Below, piece by piece: positions 36,899-45,515 of a stretch of 64,000 nucleotides of DNA. How positions within the stretch are numbered: the stretch's first letter is position 1; the number at the start of each line of letters is the position of its first letter. Position numbers and translations under genes: made by a program. Source of the stretch: Actinomycetaceae bacterium. Its GTDB lineage: Bacteria > Actinomycetota > Actinomycetes > Actinomycetales > Actinomycetaceae. The stretch is from NCBI GenBank assembly GCA_030532245.1, contig JAUNLN010000001.1, positions 62,001 to 126,000 of the forward strand. The letters run 5' to 3'. The notes under the pieces are model-generated. The model saw only the letters and a program-made list of their open reading frames with translations, was not told where the DNA came from and made no database searches.

Positions 36899-39337
36899 AT
36901 GGCGGATAGTCGTGAACAAGGCAGAAACGGAAAGCCGATCAAACGATCTGGCCTTCCGTCGCGACGCTCAATCCATCACGCGCCTGCCGCACCGTCTGGC
37001 GCGAGTGGCGCGAATAGCTCGAGTGGCGCGGCGAAACCACCCGCACCTTCTCGCTCCAGCGACCGCGCGCCTTTCCCTCCGGTGTCCTCGGCGAACACCT
37101 CGTCCGCGAGGAGCGCAAACGCGCAGAATAGTGCTCGTCCAGCAGGTTCTACCCGGCCTGCGTCCCGAAGCGCCGGAGCCTCAAAGGCTGGAGCCTCAAA
37201 GGCGGCAACCACCAAAGCCGCGTCGAAAGCCTCGGCTTCGAAGTCTAAGGGTGGCGGCAAAAAGGGCGGCAAGAAGCGGTCGCTTGGTGCGAAGATCGGG
37301 ATCGGCATCCTGATCGCGATCCTCCTTGGAATTATTCTTGGCTCGGTCGGATTTATCGTCGCCTACCAGTCGGTTAGCGTTCCGAAGCCGGGCGAGTTCG
37401 CCCTCGCCCAAAAAACGACCGTCTACTACAACGACGGCGAAACCGAGCTCGGCACGTTCGCCGAAATCGACCGCACGATCATCGACACCGCGACGATCCC
37501 GGAATACGTAGGCCACGCAGTCATCGCGTCGGAAGACCGCACGTTCTACACGAATTCTGGCATCGACCTAAAGGGCATTGCCCGCGCAATGATCAACAAC
37601 ATTCGAGGAGGCCCCCTGCAGGGCGCCTCAACGCTGAGCCAGCAGTACGTGGAGCGCTACTACCTCGACACGACCACGAGCATCCCCGGCAAGGTGAAGG
37701 AAGCTCTGCTCGCCCTGAAGATCAACAGGCAGCAGAGTAAGGATGAGATCCTCGAGAACTACATGAACACGATCTACTTTGGTCGTGGCGCGTACGGTAT
37801 TGAGGAGGCGTCGCAAAAGTACTTCGGCCACGCGGCGAAGGATTTGACGCTCGCGGAATCCGCCCTCCTGGCCGGTATCATTCCGGCGCCGTCCGCTTGG
37901 GATCCGGCGATCGACCCCGACATGGCCGAGTCGCGTTTTGAGCGCGTGCTTCTCCACATGGTTGAGGATGGTTGGATCACGCAGGCTGATGCCGACGCGG
38001 CGGAGTTCCCGGAGGTCATCGAACCTTCCTCTAACTCGAACATGTCGGGTTGGAAGGGCCATTTGCTTCAGCAGATTCGTAGCGAGCTTGAGGCTAGGGC
38101 TGGAATTACGCCGGAAATGTTGGATTCGGGCGGTTACGAGATCATCTCCACGATCGATAAGGATCTGCAGAAGTTTGCGGTTGACGCGGTTGCGGAGCTC
38201 CCGGACGATCATGATCCGAACCTTCAGGTAGCCCTGTCTTCCATGGACCCGTTGAATGGTGAGATTCTTGCCGAGTATGCGGGTGCTGACTACCAGGAAC
38301 GCCAGTCGAACTCGGTTACGCAGGATCGCGCCATGGCTGGTTCTACGATGAAGCCGTTTGGTCTCATCGCCTACATGGATGCCGGCGGTACTTTGAACGA
38401 CATGTACAACGGTAATTCGCCGCTTCAGATCACCGATAATCGTACGGGTGAGGTGACTCCGCCGCTGCAGAACTTCGGTGATTACTCGTACGGTTACGTG
38501 AACATGATGCGTTCTACGGCCTTGTCGATCAACACGTCGTTTGTTGAGATGAATAACGAGATGGGTCCGGAAAAGACTCGTGAGGCGGCGATTAAGCTTG
38601 GTCTTCCAGAAGACACGCTTGGTCTTGACGACACGCTGCGGAACATTCTTGGATCCGCGTCGCCGCACAACATTGACCTGACCCGCGCATATGCGACCAT
38701 CGCGTCGGGTGGTTTGCGCACTACGCCGCACATTATTCGTGAGGTGAAGCGCCTTGATGGCGAGCAGATTTACCAGGGGCCCACTAACTCTGAGCGCGTG
38801 TACGATTCTGCAGTTATCTCGGCGATGCTTCCGGGTTTGCAGGCCGCGGCTGAGTGGGGCTCGGCCGAGAAGGCCGGCCTGATTGGTCGCCCGGTTCTTG
38901 CTAAGACGGGTTCGTCTGAAGAGAATCGTTCCGCGCAGTTCGCCGGCGTGATTCCGCAGCTCGCAACCGTCGTGTCGATGTACCAGATTGGTGAGGATGG
39001 CTCGGAGGAGTCGATTACCCCGTTTGGTGGCGAGTGGGAGATCACGGGTTCGACGTGGCCGGGCACGGTGTGGCAGACGTACATGTTTAACGCGGTGGAG
39101 AAGTTCGAGTACGCGACCTTCGACTGGTTTAAGCCGGACTTCCGTAAGTCGAAGTTCAATACCTACCAGCCGCCTACTGAGCCTTCCACTACGGCTACGA
39201 CTGAAAAGCCGACTGAGGCGCCGACAACTGAGGCTCCAGAGCCGGAACCGACTGAGGCACCGACCGAGGCGCCGACAACTGAGGCTCCGTCTGAGCAGGA
39301 GGAGGATACTCAGCCCGGCGGTGAGAATACCCCGTAG
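36899..39337 (+). CDS. ponA: Class A penicillin-binding protein (transglycosylase/transpeptidase)
   Basis: 812 residues; polymerises glycan strands and cross-links peptides. A cytoplasmic Ser/Ala/Lys-rich tail of about 130 residues precedes one membrane helix (IGIGILIAILLGIILGSVGF). The GT51 domain has the catalytic SEDRTFYTNSGID and ASTLSQQYVERYYL. The transpeptidase domain has the SxxK motif in AGSTMKP, SIN and KTGSS. The C-terminus is a Thr/Glu/Pro tail with repeated TEAPT units. ATG at 36899 after AAAGG. It is followed by a strong terminator. Confidence 0.95.
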   Translation: MADSREQGRNGKPIKRSGLPSRRSIHHAPAAPSGASGANSSSGAAKPPAPSRSSDRAPFPPVSSANTSSARSANAQNSARPAGSTRPASRSAGASKAGASKAATTKAASKASASKSKGGGKKGGKKRSLGAKIGIGILIAILLGIILGSVGFIVAYQSVSVPKPGEFALAQKTTVYYNDGETELGTFAEIDRTIIDTATIPEYVGHAVIASEDRTFYTNSGIDLKGIARAMINNIRGGPLQGASTLSQQYVERYYLDTTTSIPGKVKEALLALKINRQQSKDEILENYMNTIYFGRGAYGIEEASQKYFGHAAKDLTLAESALLAGIIPAPSAWDPAIDPDMAESRFERVLLHMVEDGWITQADADAAEFPEVIEPSSNSNMSGWKGHLLQQIRSELEARAGITPEMLDSGGYEIISTIDKDLQKFAVDAVAELPDDHDPNLQVALSSMDPLNGEILAEYAGADYQERQSNSVTQDRAMAGSTMKPFGLIAYMDAGGTLNDMYNGNSPLQITDNRTGEVTPPLQNFGDYSYGYVNMMRSTALSINTSFVEMNNEMGPEKTREAAIKLGLPEDTLGLDDTLRNILGSASPHNIDLTRAYATIASGGLRTTPHIIREVKRLDGEQIYQGPTNSERVYDSAVISAMLPGLQAAAEWGSAEKAGLIGRPVLAKTGSSEENRSAQFAGVIPQLATVVSMYQIGEDGSEESITPFGGEWEITGSTWPGTVWQTYMFNAVEKFEYATFDWFKPDFRKSKFNTYQPPTEPSTTATTEKPTEAPTTEAPEPEPTEAPTEAPTTEAPSEQEEDTQPGGENTP

Positions 39338-39356
39338 CCTCGGGATAGAACCATGT

Positions 39357-39396
39357 GATGGGTGGGCGCGAACGCGTCCACCCATCTTTGTGTTTT
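39357..39396 (+). terminator. Terminator after the penicillin-binding protein gene
   Basis: GATGGGTGG (39357-39365) pairs with CCACCCATC (39378-39386); inner CGCG/CGCG extends the stem to 14 bp with one G-U, followed by TTTGTGTTTT. Confidence 0.9.
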
Positions 39397-39420
39397 AGAG
39401 ACCTTGCTTGAGGTGGTAGA

Positions 39421-39460
39421 AGGCAAGAGAAATGCCCTCGCAAAAAACTTGCGAGGGCAT
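39421..39460 (-). terminator. Terminator after rplI
   Basis: Perfect 12 bp stem ATGCCCTCGCAA / TTGCGAGGGCAT (39432-39443 with 39449-39460) and a 5 nt loop, 16 bp beyond the rplI stop on the minus strand. The following TTCTCTT is only moderately T-rich. Confidence 0.75.
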
Positions 39461-39475
39461 AACTTGTAGTTGAAA

Positions 39476-39928
39476 CTACTTTGCGCTGACGCGAACCTTT
39501 ACGCGAGCGGAAACCTCCGGGTGAAGGTTTACGGTCACGGTGTAGTCGCCAACGTACTTGATAGCCTTATCGACTACGATCTTGCGGCGGTCAACGTCAA
39601 CACCGGTTGCTTCCTTGAGTGCGGAAGCGATTTCGCCGGTCTTGACAGCGCCGTAGAGTGCGTCGGTCGTCGAAGCAAGCTTGAAGATCTCAACGAAGGA
39701 GAGCTCCTGGAGCTTGTCGCGAACCTCGCGTGCGTCGTCGATGTTTGCGATCTCCTTGGCGCGTGCACGTGCAGCGATCTGGTCGAGTGCCTTCTGGGCA
39801 CCCGGGGTCCAGCGCTCTGCAAGGCGACGCGGTACCAGGTAGTTGCGTGCGTAGCCGTCCTTAACGGTAACGACCTCGCCTGCCTGGCCAAGGTTGGGGA
39901 CGTCGTGGGTCAAAATAAGCTTTGCCAT
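39476..39928 (-). CDS. rplI: 50S ribosomal protein L9
   Basis: 150 residues; starts MAKLILTHDVPNLGQAGEVVTVKDGYARNYLVP, the diagnostic L9 N-terminal domain, then the long connecting helix and the C-terminal rRNA-binding domain ending HPEVSARVKVRV. Last gene of the rpsF-ssb-rpsR-rplI operon, 19 bp after rpsR. Confidence 0.98.
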   Translation of the reverse strand: MAKLILTHDVPNLGQAGEVVTVKDGYARNYLVPRRLAERWTPGAQKALDQIAARARAKEIANIDDAREVRDKLQELSFVEIFKLASTTDALYGAVKTGEIASALKEATGVDVDRRKIVVDKAIKYVGDYTVTVNLHPEVSARVKVRVSAK

Positions 39929-39947
39929 TATTCAGTCTCCTCCCTTT

Positions 39948-40190
39948 TTAACGTCCGGAGCTCGAGTACGGCAGGAGTGCCATCTCGCGAGCGTTCTTTA
40001 CGGCCTTGGCGATCTTGCGCTGTTCCTGAACGGAAACGCCGGTCACGCGACGGGCACGGATCTTGCCGCGGTCCGAAATGAACTTGCGCAGCAGAGCAGT
40101 GTCCTTGTAGTCAATCTTTTCAATCTTGGCGGACTTTAGCGGGTTCGCCTTCTTCTTAATCGGCTTGTTGCGAAGTTGAGGCTTCGCCAT
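39948..40190 (-). CDS. rpsR: 30S ribosomal protein S18
   Basis: 80 residues, basic. The core [29 protein letters not shown] is the S18 signature. S18 binds S6 on the small subunit; both are encoded in this operon. It lies between ssb and rplI. Confidence 0.98.
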   Translation of the reverse strand: MAKPQLRNKPIKKKANPLKSAKIEKIDYKDTALLRKFISDRGKIRARRVTGVSVQEQRKIAKAVKNAREMALLPYSSSGR

Positions 40191-40258
40191 GGTGTCTCCT
40201 AAAAATCACACGCACTTTTGTGCGTCACAGCTGGTGAGCAAAGTTTGATAAGAACCCG

Positions 40259-40795
40259 TTAGAACGGAGGTTCTGAGTCGAAGTTCGTGGAACCGCCCGT
40301 TGCCCACGGGTCGTCTGGAGCCCCACCTGGAGCTGCGTTGTAGCCAGCGCCTCCGCCGTAAGACTGGCCTCCGTATCCGGAGTTGTCTTGGCTGCCGCCC
40401 TGGTTGTAGCCGCCGCCTCCACCGAAGTTGGAGGGGTTGCGGGTTACTTGGGCGCGCGCGTACCGAAGGGACGGGCCGATTTCGTCGACCGCGAGTTCAA
40501 CGGTGGTGCGCTGCTGGCCATCGCGCGTCTCGTAGGAACGCTGCTGGAGACGACCTTGTACGATCACGCGGGTGCCCTTAGTTAGGGAATCCGCAATGTT
40601 TTCCGCTACGTCGCGCCACACGGAGCAGCGCATGAACAGAGTTTCTCCGTCTTTCCACTGTCCGGAGTTGCGGTCGAAGGTGCGCGGGGTGGAAGCAACG
40701 GTGAAGTTTGCTACCGGCGCACCCGATGCGGTGTAACGAAGTTCTGGATCGGACGTAAGGTTACCGACGATCGTGATTACGGTATCTCCAGCCAT
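40259..40795 (-). CDS. ssb: Single-stranded DNA-binding protein
   Basis: 178 residues. The OB fold spans about 1-110 ([44 protein letters not shown]). A Gly/Tyr/Gln-rich flexible linker follows, and the protein ends with the acidic tip DSEPPF that recruits replication and repair partners. It sits between rpsF and rpsR as in most bacteria. Confidence 0.98.
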   Translation of the reverse strand: MAGDTVITIVGNLTSDPELRYTASGAPVANFTVASTPRTFDRNSGQWKDGETLFMRCSVWRDVAENIADSLTKGTRVIVQGRLQQRSYETRDGQQRTTVELAVDEIGPSLRYARAQVTRNPSNFGGGGGYNQGGSQDNSGYGGQSYGGGAGYNAAPGGAPDDPWATGGSTNFDSEPPF

Positions 40796-40824
40796 CTTTG
40801 GCTCCTCAGACTCTCATCAAAAAG

Positions 40825-41112
40825 TTACGCTTCCGGGCGCATCAGCTTGGTGCGCATTACGGATTCGTTCAGCGACAGCAGTCGGTTGATTTCCTTGGCA
40901 ACATCCGGCGTGGTGGTCATGTTCACTACGACGTAGATGCCTTCAGACTGCTTCTGGATTTCGTAAGCAAGACGACGCTTGCCCCAGATATCGACGTTCT
41001 CAACAGAGCCGCCAGCCTCAGTTACCTGGGCGAGTAGCTTCTCCATCGAGGGGCCGACCGTGCGCTCATCAACAGTGGGATTGAAAATCACCATCAGTTC
41101 ATACTTACGCAT
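40825..41112 (-). CDS. rpsF: 30S ribosomal protein S6
   Basis: 95 residues; [19 protein letters not shown] start and [20 protein letters not shown] are typical S6. First gene of the operon. A GGAGGTGGGG Shine-Dalgarno precedes ATG 41112, and a hairpin that may be the S6:S18 autoregulatory element lies just upstream. Confidence 0.98.
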   Translation of the reverse strand: MRKYELMVIFNPTVDERTVGPSMEKLLAQVTEAGGSVENVDIWGKRRLAYEIQKQSEGIYVVVNMTTTPDVAKEINRLLSLNESVMRTKLMRPEA

Positions 41113-41139
41113 GTTTCCCCACCTCCTCTGGTCTCAACG

Positions 41140-41158
41140 GTCACGGTCGTTCCGTGAC
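41140..41158 (-). promoter_or_regulatory. Leader hairpin of rpsF operon (possible S6:S18 element)
   Basis: GTCACGG-N5-CCGTGAC forms a 7 bp stem about 28 nt before the rpsF start, close to the ribosome binding site. S6:S18 complexes autoregulate this operon in many bacteria by binding a leader stem with a CCG element. A CCG is present just after the stem, but I cannot verify the exact fold. Confidence 0.4.
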
Positions 41159-41276
41159 AGGAGGGATATGCGAATTCGGATCACAAATGTGAACCGACCT
41201 CCCATGCTACCGGTACATGCGGATGTACACCAGGCACTATCCACAATTGTGATCAATTCTGGTTAAAACCGTGGAT

Positions 41277-42665
41277 TTAGGCGGTTTTTGAGCCTGTGTA
41301 CATCCATTTTGTGCCGCGTGCACGTAGCCCGGTGGTGATTGCTCGTGCTCCCATGAATACGCCGGCGAATGCTACCCATACCCAGATGAGGAGGGTGGTT
41401 TGGTCTGCGACGGTGAGGCTGGCTCCTCCGGTTTGGAAGATCTTCACGATTGCCCACAGTGCGGGTAGGTAGGGGATGAGTGTTAGGAGGCCGGCGATGG
41501 CGAGGTATCGGTTGTCGCCGGCGCCGATGAGGAGGCCGTCCATCATGAACACGAATCCGGCGAGCATTTGGAAGGCGCCTGCTACCCATAGTGCGCGCAT
41601 GGCGGCTGCGTGCATGTTCGGGTCGGTGCCGAAGATCCACGGCAGTAGCGGGGAGGCGAGGATGATGATGAGGCCGAGTACCGCGCCTGTGCCGACTCCC
41701 CAGATGGTGATTCTGCGGACGAGGGCGTGCGTGCGGTCTTCGTTTTTGGTGCCGATTGAGTAGCCGATGAGGGATTGGGCGGAGATGCCGAGCGCGTCGA
41801 GCGCGTATGCGGCGAAGTTCCACACGGTGTTCACGACCTGGTGGGCTGCGAGTGCGACGGCGCCCGCGCCGGATACTGCGGCTACGGTTGCGAGGATCGC
41901 GATGCGTAGCGTGAGTGTTCGAACAAGGAGGGGGAAGCCGGCCTGCGTGGCGCCGATGAGTCCGCCGAAGGAGGGGCGCCAGTCGACTTTTTCGCGTCTT
42001 GCGCCGCGGGCTACGACGATTACGAGCGCGATGCCCATGAGGGTTTGCGCGATGGCGGTGCCAAGGCCGGATCCTGCGATGCCCATGTTGAGGCCGTAGA
42101 TGAGTACGGCGTTGAGGGCCGCGTTGCCCGCCGCGCCGGCGGTTGCGACGTATAGCGGGGTTTTGGCGTCGAGGAGGCCGCGGAGGGTGCCTGTTGCGGC
42201 GAGGACGATGAGCATGCCCACGAGTCCGGGAGCGGAGTACTGAAGGTATGCGATTGCGTGCGGCGCAACGGAATCTTCTACGTTGAACCATCCGACGATC
42301 CATTTTGCGCCGAAAATGAGGGCGCTCGCGGTGATGAGTCCGAGGATTGCGGCGAGCCAGATGGCTTCGACACCCGCGCGTAGCCCGTCGGCGAGTTTGC
42401 CTGCGCCGAGTGCTCTGGAGGTGATTGACGTGGTGGAGTAGGCGAGGAAAATGAATAGGCCGACCACTGTCATGAGGATTGTGGAGGAGAGGGCGAGCCC
42501 GGCGAGTTGTTCGGTGCCGAGGTGTCCGACCATTGCTGAATCGATGGTTGTGAAGAGTGGTTCGGCTAGTAGCGCGCCGAGTGCTGGCAAGGCGAGTTTT
42601 AGGATCTCTCGATTAAGTGCTGAACCTTCAAGTTTGGGTTCAGGCTTACTTGAACCTTCTGCCAC
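41277..42665 (-). CDS. MATE family efflux transporter
   Basis: 462 residues, about 12 membrane helices in two halves, MATE/DinF type of the MOP superfamily (LEGSALNREILKLALPALGALLAEPLFTTIDSAMVGHLG start). It would export cationic drugs or metabolites using a Na+ or H+ gradient. GTG start at 42665. Its upstream region is the DnaA-box cluster shared with divergent dnaB. Nothing in the window indicates its substrate. Confidence 0.92.
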   Translation of the reverse strand: MAEGSSKPEPKLEGSALNREILKLALPALGALLAEPLFTTIDSAMVGHLGTEQLAGLALSSTILMTVVGLFIFLAYSTTSITSRALGAGKLADGLRAGVEAIWLAAILGLITASALIFGAKWIVGWFNVEDSVAPHAIAYLQYSAPGLVGMLIVLAATGTLRGLLDAKTPLYVATAGAAGNAALNAVLIYGLNMGIAGSGLGTAIAQTLMGIALVIVVARGARREKVDWRPSFGGLIGATQAGFPLLVRTLTLRIAILATVAAVSGAGAVALAAHQVVNTVWNFAAYALDALGISAQSLIGYSIGTKNEDRTHALVRRITIWGVGTGAVLGLIIILASPLLPWIFGTDPNMHAAAMRALWVAGAFQMLAGFVFMMDGLLIGAGDNRYLAIAGLLTLIPYLPALWAIVKIFQTGGASLTVADQTTLLIWVWVAFAGVFMGARAITTGLRARGTKWMYTGSKTA

Positions 42666-43016
42666 AGTTATCCACGTACCTCTCGAGAAGTTTTATTCCA
42701 CAGGCTGTTGACAAGTCTGTGGACAATTTTGCCAAGTTTGCGGGCCTTGTGGATAGACGCCGTTGACACACGCACTCACGCGTGCACAACTTATCCACAA
42801 TATTTCAACAATCCACAGGGGTTATCCACCGAAAATCCACAAGTTATTAACAATTAGACTTTTACCATTGAGTGCGGTCGGGGCTAACCTTACCTTTGAT
42901 CAACTGTATTCCAGTAGCTGTGGATAAGTCCGGACAAGTGGATAAGTTTGTTCTGGCTCAAAAGTCCGTGACTATCTCTTTGCTTACAGTTGGCGGGGTC
43001 TTGGAAGGTGGTTAAC
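42666..43016. other. DnaA-box cluster between MATE gene and dnaB
   Basis: 351 bp without a gene, with about ten DnaA-box-like 9-mers: TTATCCACG 42668-42676, TGTGGACAA 42718-42726, TGTGGATAG 42748-42756, TTATCCACA 42791-42799 (perfect), CAATCCACA 42809-42817, TTATCCACC 42822-42830, AAATCCACA 42833-42841, TGTGGATAA 42919-42927 (perfect), AGTGGATAA 42937-42945, plus TATTCCACA 42694-42702. It is denser than either dnaA flank and also AT-rich near 42840-42870. It could control dnaB, titrate DnaA, or assist initiation. Confidence 0.75.
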
Positions 43017-44351
43017 GTGGCGGACCAGGCGGGTTTTGATCGGATTCCTCCGCAGGATATTGAGGCGGAGCAGTCGGTACTTGGCTCGATGATGCTCTCG
43101 AAAGATGCTGTCAATGACGTGATTGAGTCGATGGACGCATCTGACTACTACCGTCCCGACCACGAGATGATCCACAACACGATCATGGAGCTCTATTCTC
43201 GCGGCGAGCCGGTTGATATTTTGACGGTTGCTGGCGAGCTTAAGAGGCAGGGAAATCTGGGTCGCCTGCCAGAGCCCACTTACTTGCACACCCTGATCGC
43301 TACGGTTCCCACGGCCGCGAACGTGGGCTATTACGCGCGTATTGTTCGTGAGCGCGCGCAGCTTCGTCGCCTGGTTGAGGCGGGAACTCGCATTGTCCAG
43401 CTCGGTTATGCCGAGGCGGGAGGCGATGTCGACGACATTGTGGATGCTGCGCAGTCGGAGATTTACGCGGTGTCTGAGCGGCGGAATACGACTGATTACG
43501 TGGTGCTTGCTGACATTGCGGATCCGCTGCTCGCGCACCTCGATGAGCTTGCTCAGAATAAGGACGTGTCTAAGGGCGTGCCAACGGGTATCGCCGATCT
43601 GGATCATTTGACGACGGGCCTGCAGCCGGGTCAGATGATTATTGTGGCGGCTCGCCCGGCGATGGGTAAGTCGACGCTCGCGATGAACTTTATGCGCGCC
43701 GCATCGGTGCATCACAACATTACTTCCGTGATTTTCTCTCTGGAAATGTCGCGGGAGGAGATTGGCATGCGTTTGATTGCCGCGGAGGCGGCGGTCCACT
43801 TCGGGAAGATGCGCCGCGGTGAGATGGAGGATCGGGACTGGACGAGGTTGTCGAAGACGATTTCGAACATTTCGAAGGCGCCGTTCTTCATTGATGATTC
43901 GCCAAATATGGCGATGAATGAGATTCGTGCGAAGTGTCGTCGTTTGAAGCAGCAGCACAATCTGGGGCTCGTGGTTATTGACTACTTGCAGCTCATGTCT
44001 TCGGGCAAACAGGTTGAGTCGCGTCAGCAGGAGGTTTCGGAGTTTTCTCGGTCGCTGAAGCTTCTTGCTAAGGAGCTTGAGATTCCTGTGGTTGCGGTTG
44101 CGCAGCTGAACCGTGGCCCTGAGCAGCGTACGGATAAGAAGCCGATGATTGCGGATCTTCGTGAATCGGGTTCGCTTGAGCAGGATGCGGACGTGATTAT
44201 GCTCTTGCACCGCCCGGATTATTACAATCCGGATGAGCGTCCGGGTGAGGCTGACATTATTGTTGCGAAGCATAGGAATGGTGAGACGGGCACGATTCCG
44301 GTGGCGTTCCAGGGCCACTATGCTCGCTTCGTAGACATGGCGAGACAGTAA
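43017..44351 (+). CDS. dnaB: Replicative DNA helicase DnaB
   Basis: 444 residues; hexameric 5'-3' helicase of the replication fork. N-terminal domain begins FDRIPPQDIEAEQSVLGSMM. The RecA-like motor has Walker A AARPAMGKSTLAMNF, Walker B GLVVIDYLQLMSS and the arginine-finger region RESGSLEQDADVIMLLHRPDYY. The frame is open to a TTG nine codons upstream, but GTG at 43017 follows AAGGTGG and is preferred. No intein is present. The upstream DNA is packed with DnaA boxes. Confidence 0.96.
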   Translation: MADQAGFDRIPPQDIEAEQSVLGSMMLSKDAVNDVIESMDASDYYRPDHEMIHNTIMELYSRGEPVDILTVAGELKRQGNLGRLPEPTYLHTLIATVPTAANVGYYARIVRERAQLRRLVEAGTRIVQLGYAEAGGDVDDIVDAAQSEIYAVSERRNTTDYVVLADIADPLLAHLDELAQNKDVSKGVPTGIADLDHLTTGLQPGQMIIVAARPAMGKSTLAMNFMRAASVHHNITSVIFSLEMSREEIGMRLIAAEAAVHFGKMRRGEMEDRDWTRLSKTISNISKAPFFIDDSPNMAMNEIRAKCRRLKQQHNLGLVVIDYLQLMSSGKQVESRQQEVSEFSRSLKLLAKELEIPVVAVAQLNRGPEQRTDKKPMIADLRESGSLEQDADVIMLLHRPDYYNPDERPGEADIIVAKHRNGETGTIPVAFQGHYARFVDMARQ

Positions 44352-44450
44352 TTCTCGAAACTGTATACTTATTGCCACGCACGCGGGTACACTTCATCCG
44401 CGCGCGAACTGATCGCTTTAAAGAGCGCAACCTATTGAAACGAGGTCTAC

Positions 44451-45251
44451 ATGTCTTCGACCAATCCGACTAAGGCGATGACGATCGCGGGTAACGAGGC
44501 TACCGGCGGCGCGGGTTTCCAAGTCGATATTAAGACGTTCCATCAGCTTGGTGTTTTCGGCGCGGGTGCAATCACTTGTGTTGTTTCTTTTGATCCGAAG
44601 AATGCTTGGTCTCACCGTTTTGTGCCGATGGATCCGCAGTTGATTAAAGACCAGGTTGAGGCGGCGACTGCTACTTGGGATTTGGATACGACGAAGATCG
44701 GTATGCTCGGCACGGTTCCGACGATTAAGGCTGTGCGTGAGGCGCTTGCTACCCAGGAGTGGAAGAACATTGTGCTCGACCCGGTTCTGATTTGTAAGGG
44801 TCAGGAGGCTGGCGACGCTCATGATACTGATGAGGCGCTGAAGGAACTGATTTTGCCTCTCGCGACGGTTGTGACGCCGAACTTGTTTGAGACTTCTCAG
44901 CTTGCTGGCATGGAGGTTCGCACGGAGGCTGATTTGGCTGAGGCTGCGAAGAGGATCGGCGAGCTTGGCCCGAAGTACGTGCTGGCTAAGGGCGGCATGC
45001 AGCTTGAGGGTGATGAGGCTGTGGATCTGCTTTGGGATGGCGAGAAGATCACGCGTTACGCTTCTCCGAAGATTGGTGACGAGCGCCCGACGGGTGCTGG
45101 TTGCACGCTGGCTGCTGCGATTACTGCTGAGCTTGCTAAGGGTTCGGACATTTATGAGGCTGTTCGCGTTGCGAAGGATCTTGTAACTCGCGGTATTGAG
45201 GGTCGTCTTGATGCTCACACTCCGTTTGATGCTGTCTGGCAGCAGGCTTAA
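44451..45251 (+). CDS. Hydroxymethylpyrimidine / pyridoxine kinase (ThiD/PdxK type)
   Basis: 266-residue ribokinase-fold kinase. N-terminal MTIAGNEATGGAGFQVDIKTFHQLGVFGAGAIT matches the ThiD substrate-binding block; the C-terminal anion hole and catalytic Asp are in RPTGAGCTLAAAITAELAKG. VVSFDPKNAWSHRFVPMDP resembles the pyridoxine-kinase version found in Firmicutes and bifidobacteria, so the substrate may be pyridoxine or HMP. No other thiamine genes and no TPP riboswitch are nearby. ATG at 44451 follows AACGAGG; a terminator follows. Confidence 0.85.
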   Translation: MSSTNPTKAMTIAGNEATGGAGFQVDIKTFHQLGVFGAGAITCVVSFDPKNAWSHRFVPMDPQLIKDQVEAATATWDLDTTKIGMLGTVPTIKAVREALATQEWKNIVLDPVLICKGQEAGDAHDTDEALKELILPLATVVTPNLFETSQLAGMEVRTEADLAEAAKRIGELGPKYVLAKGGMQLEGDEAVDLLWDGEKITRYASPKIGDERPTGAGCTLAAAITAELAKGSDIYEAVRVAKDLVTRGIEGRLDAHTPFDAVWQQA

Positions 45252-45293
45252 GGGGCGCTAGGCGTTTTTCGGCCGTTAACTAAATACTGTTTG

Positions 45294-45325
45294 AACCGCC
45301 GCGGGCATTAGCTCGCGGCGGTTTT
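45294..45325 (+). terminator. Terminator after the ThiD/PdxK gene
   Basis: AACCGCCGCG (45294-45303) pairs with CGCGGCGGTT (45314-45323); inner pairs extend the stem to 13 bp with an ATTA loop, ending in TTTT. Confidence 0.85.
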
Positions 45326-45420
45326 GCGTGTTTGGAGGAGTCTCGCCGGCGCGGGAGCCGCGAGGCTGTGCGCTTCGAAATTATGTGCCGCAGTACACAG
45401 GTATTTTGTTGAGGATAATC

Positions 45421-45475
45421 TTGCGTTTTTATGTTGAGGTTCCTACACTCAATTTCAGATAGTTCAAACTTGAAC
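45421..45475 (+). promoter_or_regulatory. Promoter and MarR-type operator of flavin operon
   Basis: TTGCGT (45421-45426), 17 bp, TACACT (45444-45449). The predicted start point (about 45456) is followed by the perfect palindrome GTTCAA-AC-TTGAAC at 45462-45475, well placed for repression. The operon's third gene encodes a MarR regulator, the obvious candidate ligand-responsive repressor. Confidence 0.6.
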
Positions 45476-45515
45476 AAAAACTTTTGGGGCAACCCGACGA
45501 GAAAGGCAGGAACCG

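Noticed and set aside
37628..39385. 585-residue minus-strand ORF opposite the PBP gene
   Set aside because: Antisense of GT51 and transpeptidase motifs; composition is Arg-rich and lacks any recognisable domain.
44352..44450. TPP riboswitch upstream of the ThiD-type kinase
   Set aside because: The 99-bp gap has no TPP-box sequences (CTGAGA, ACCTGA types); only a TATACT element is seen.
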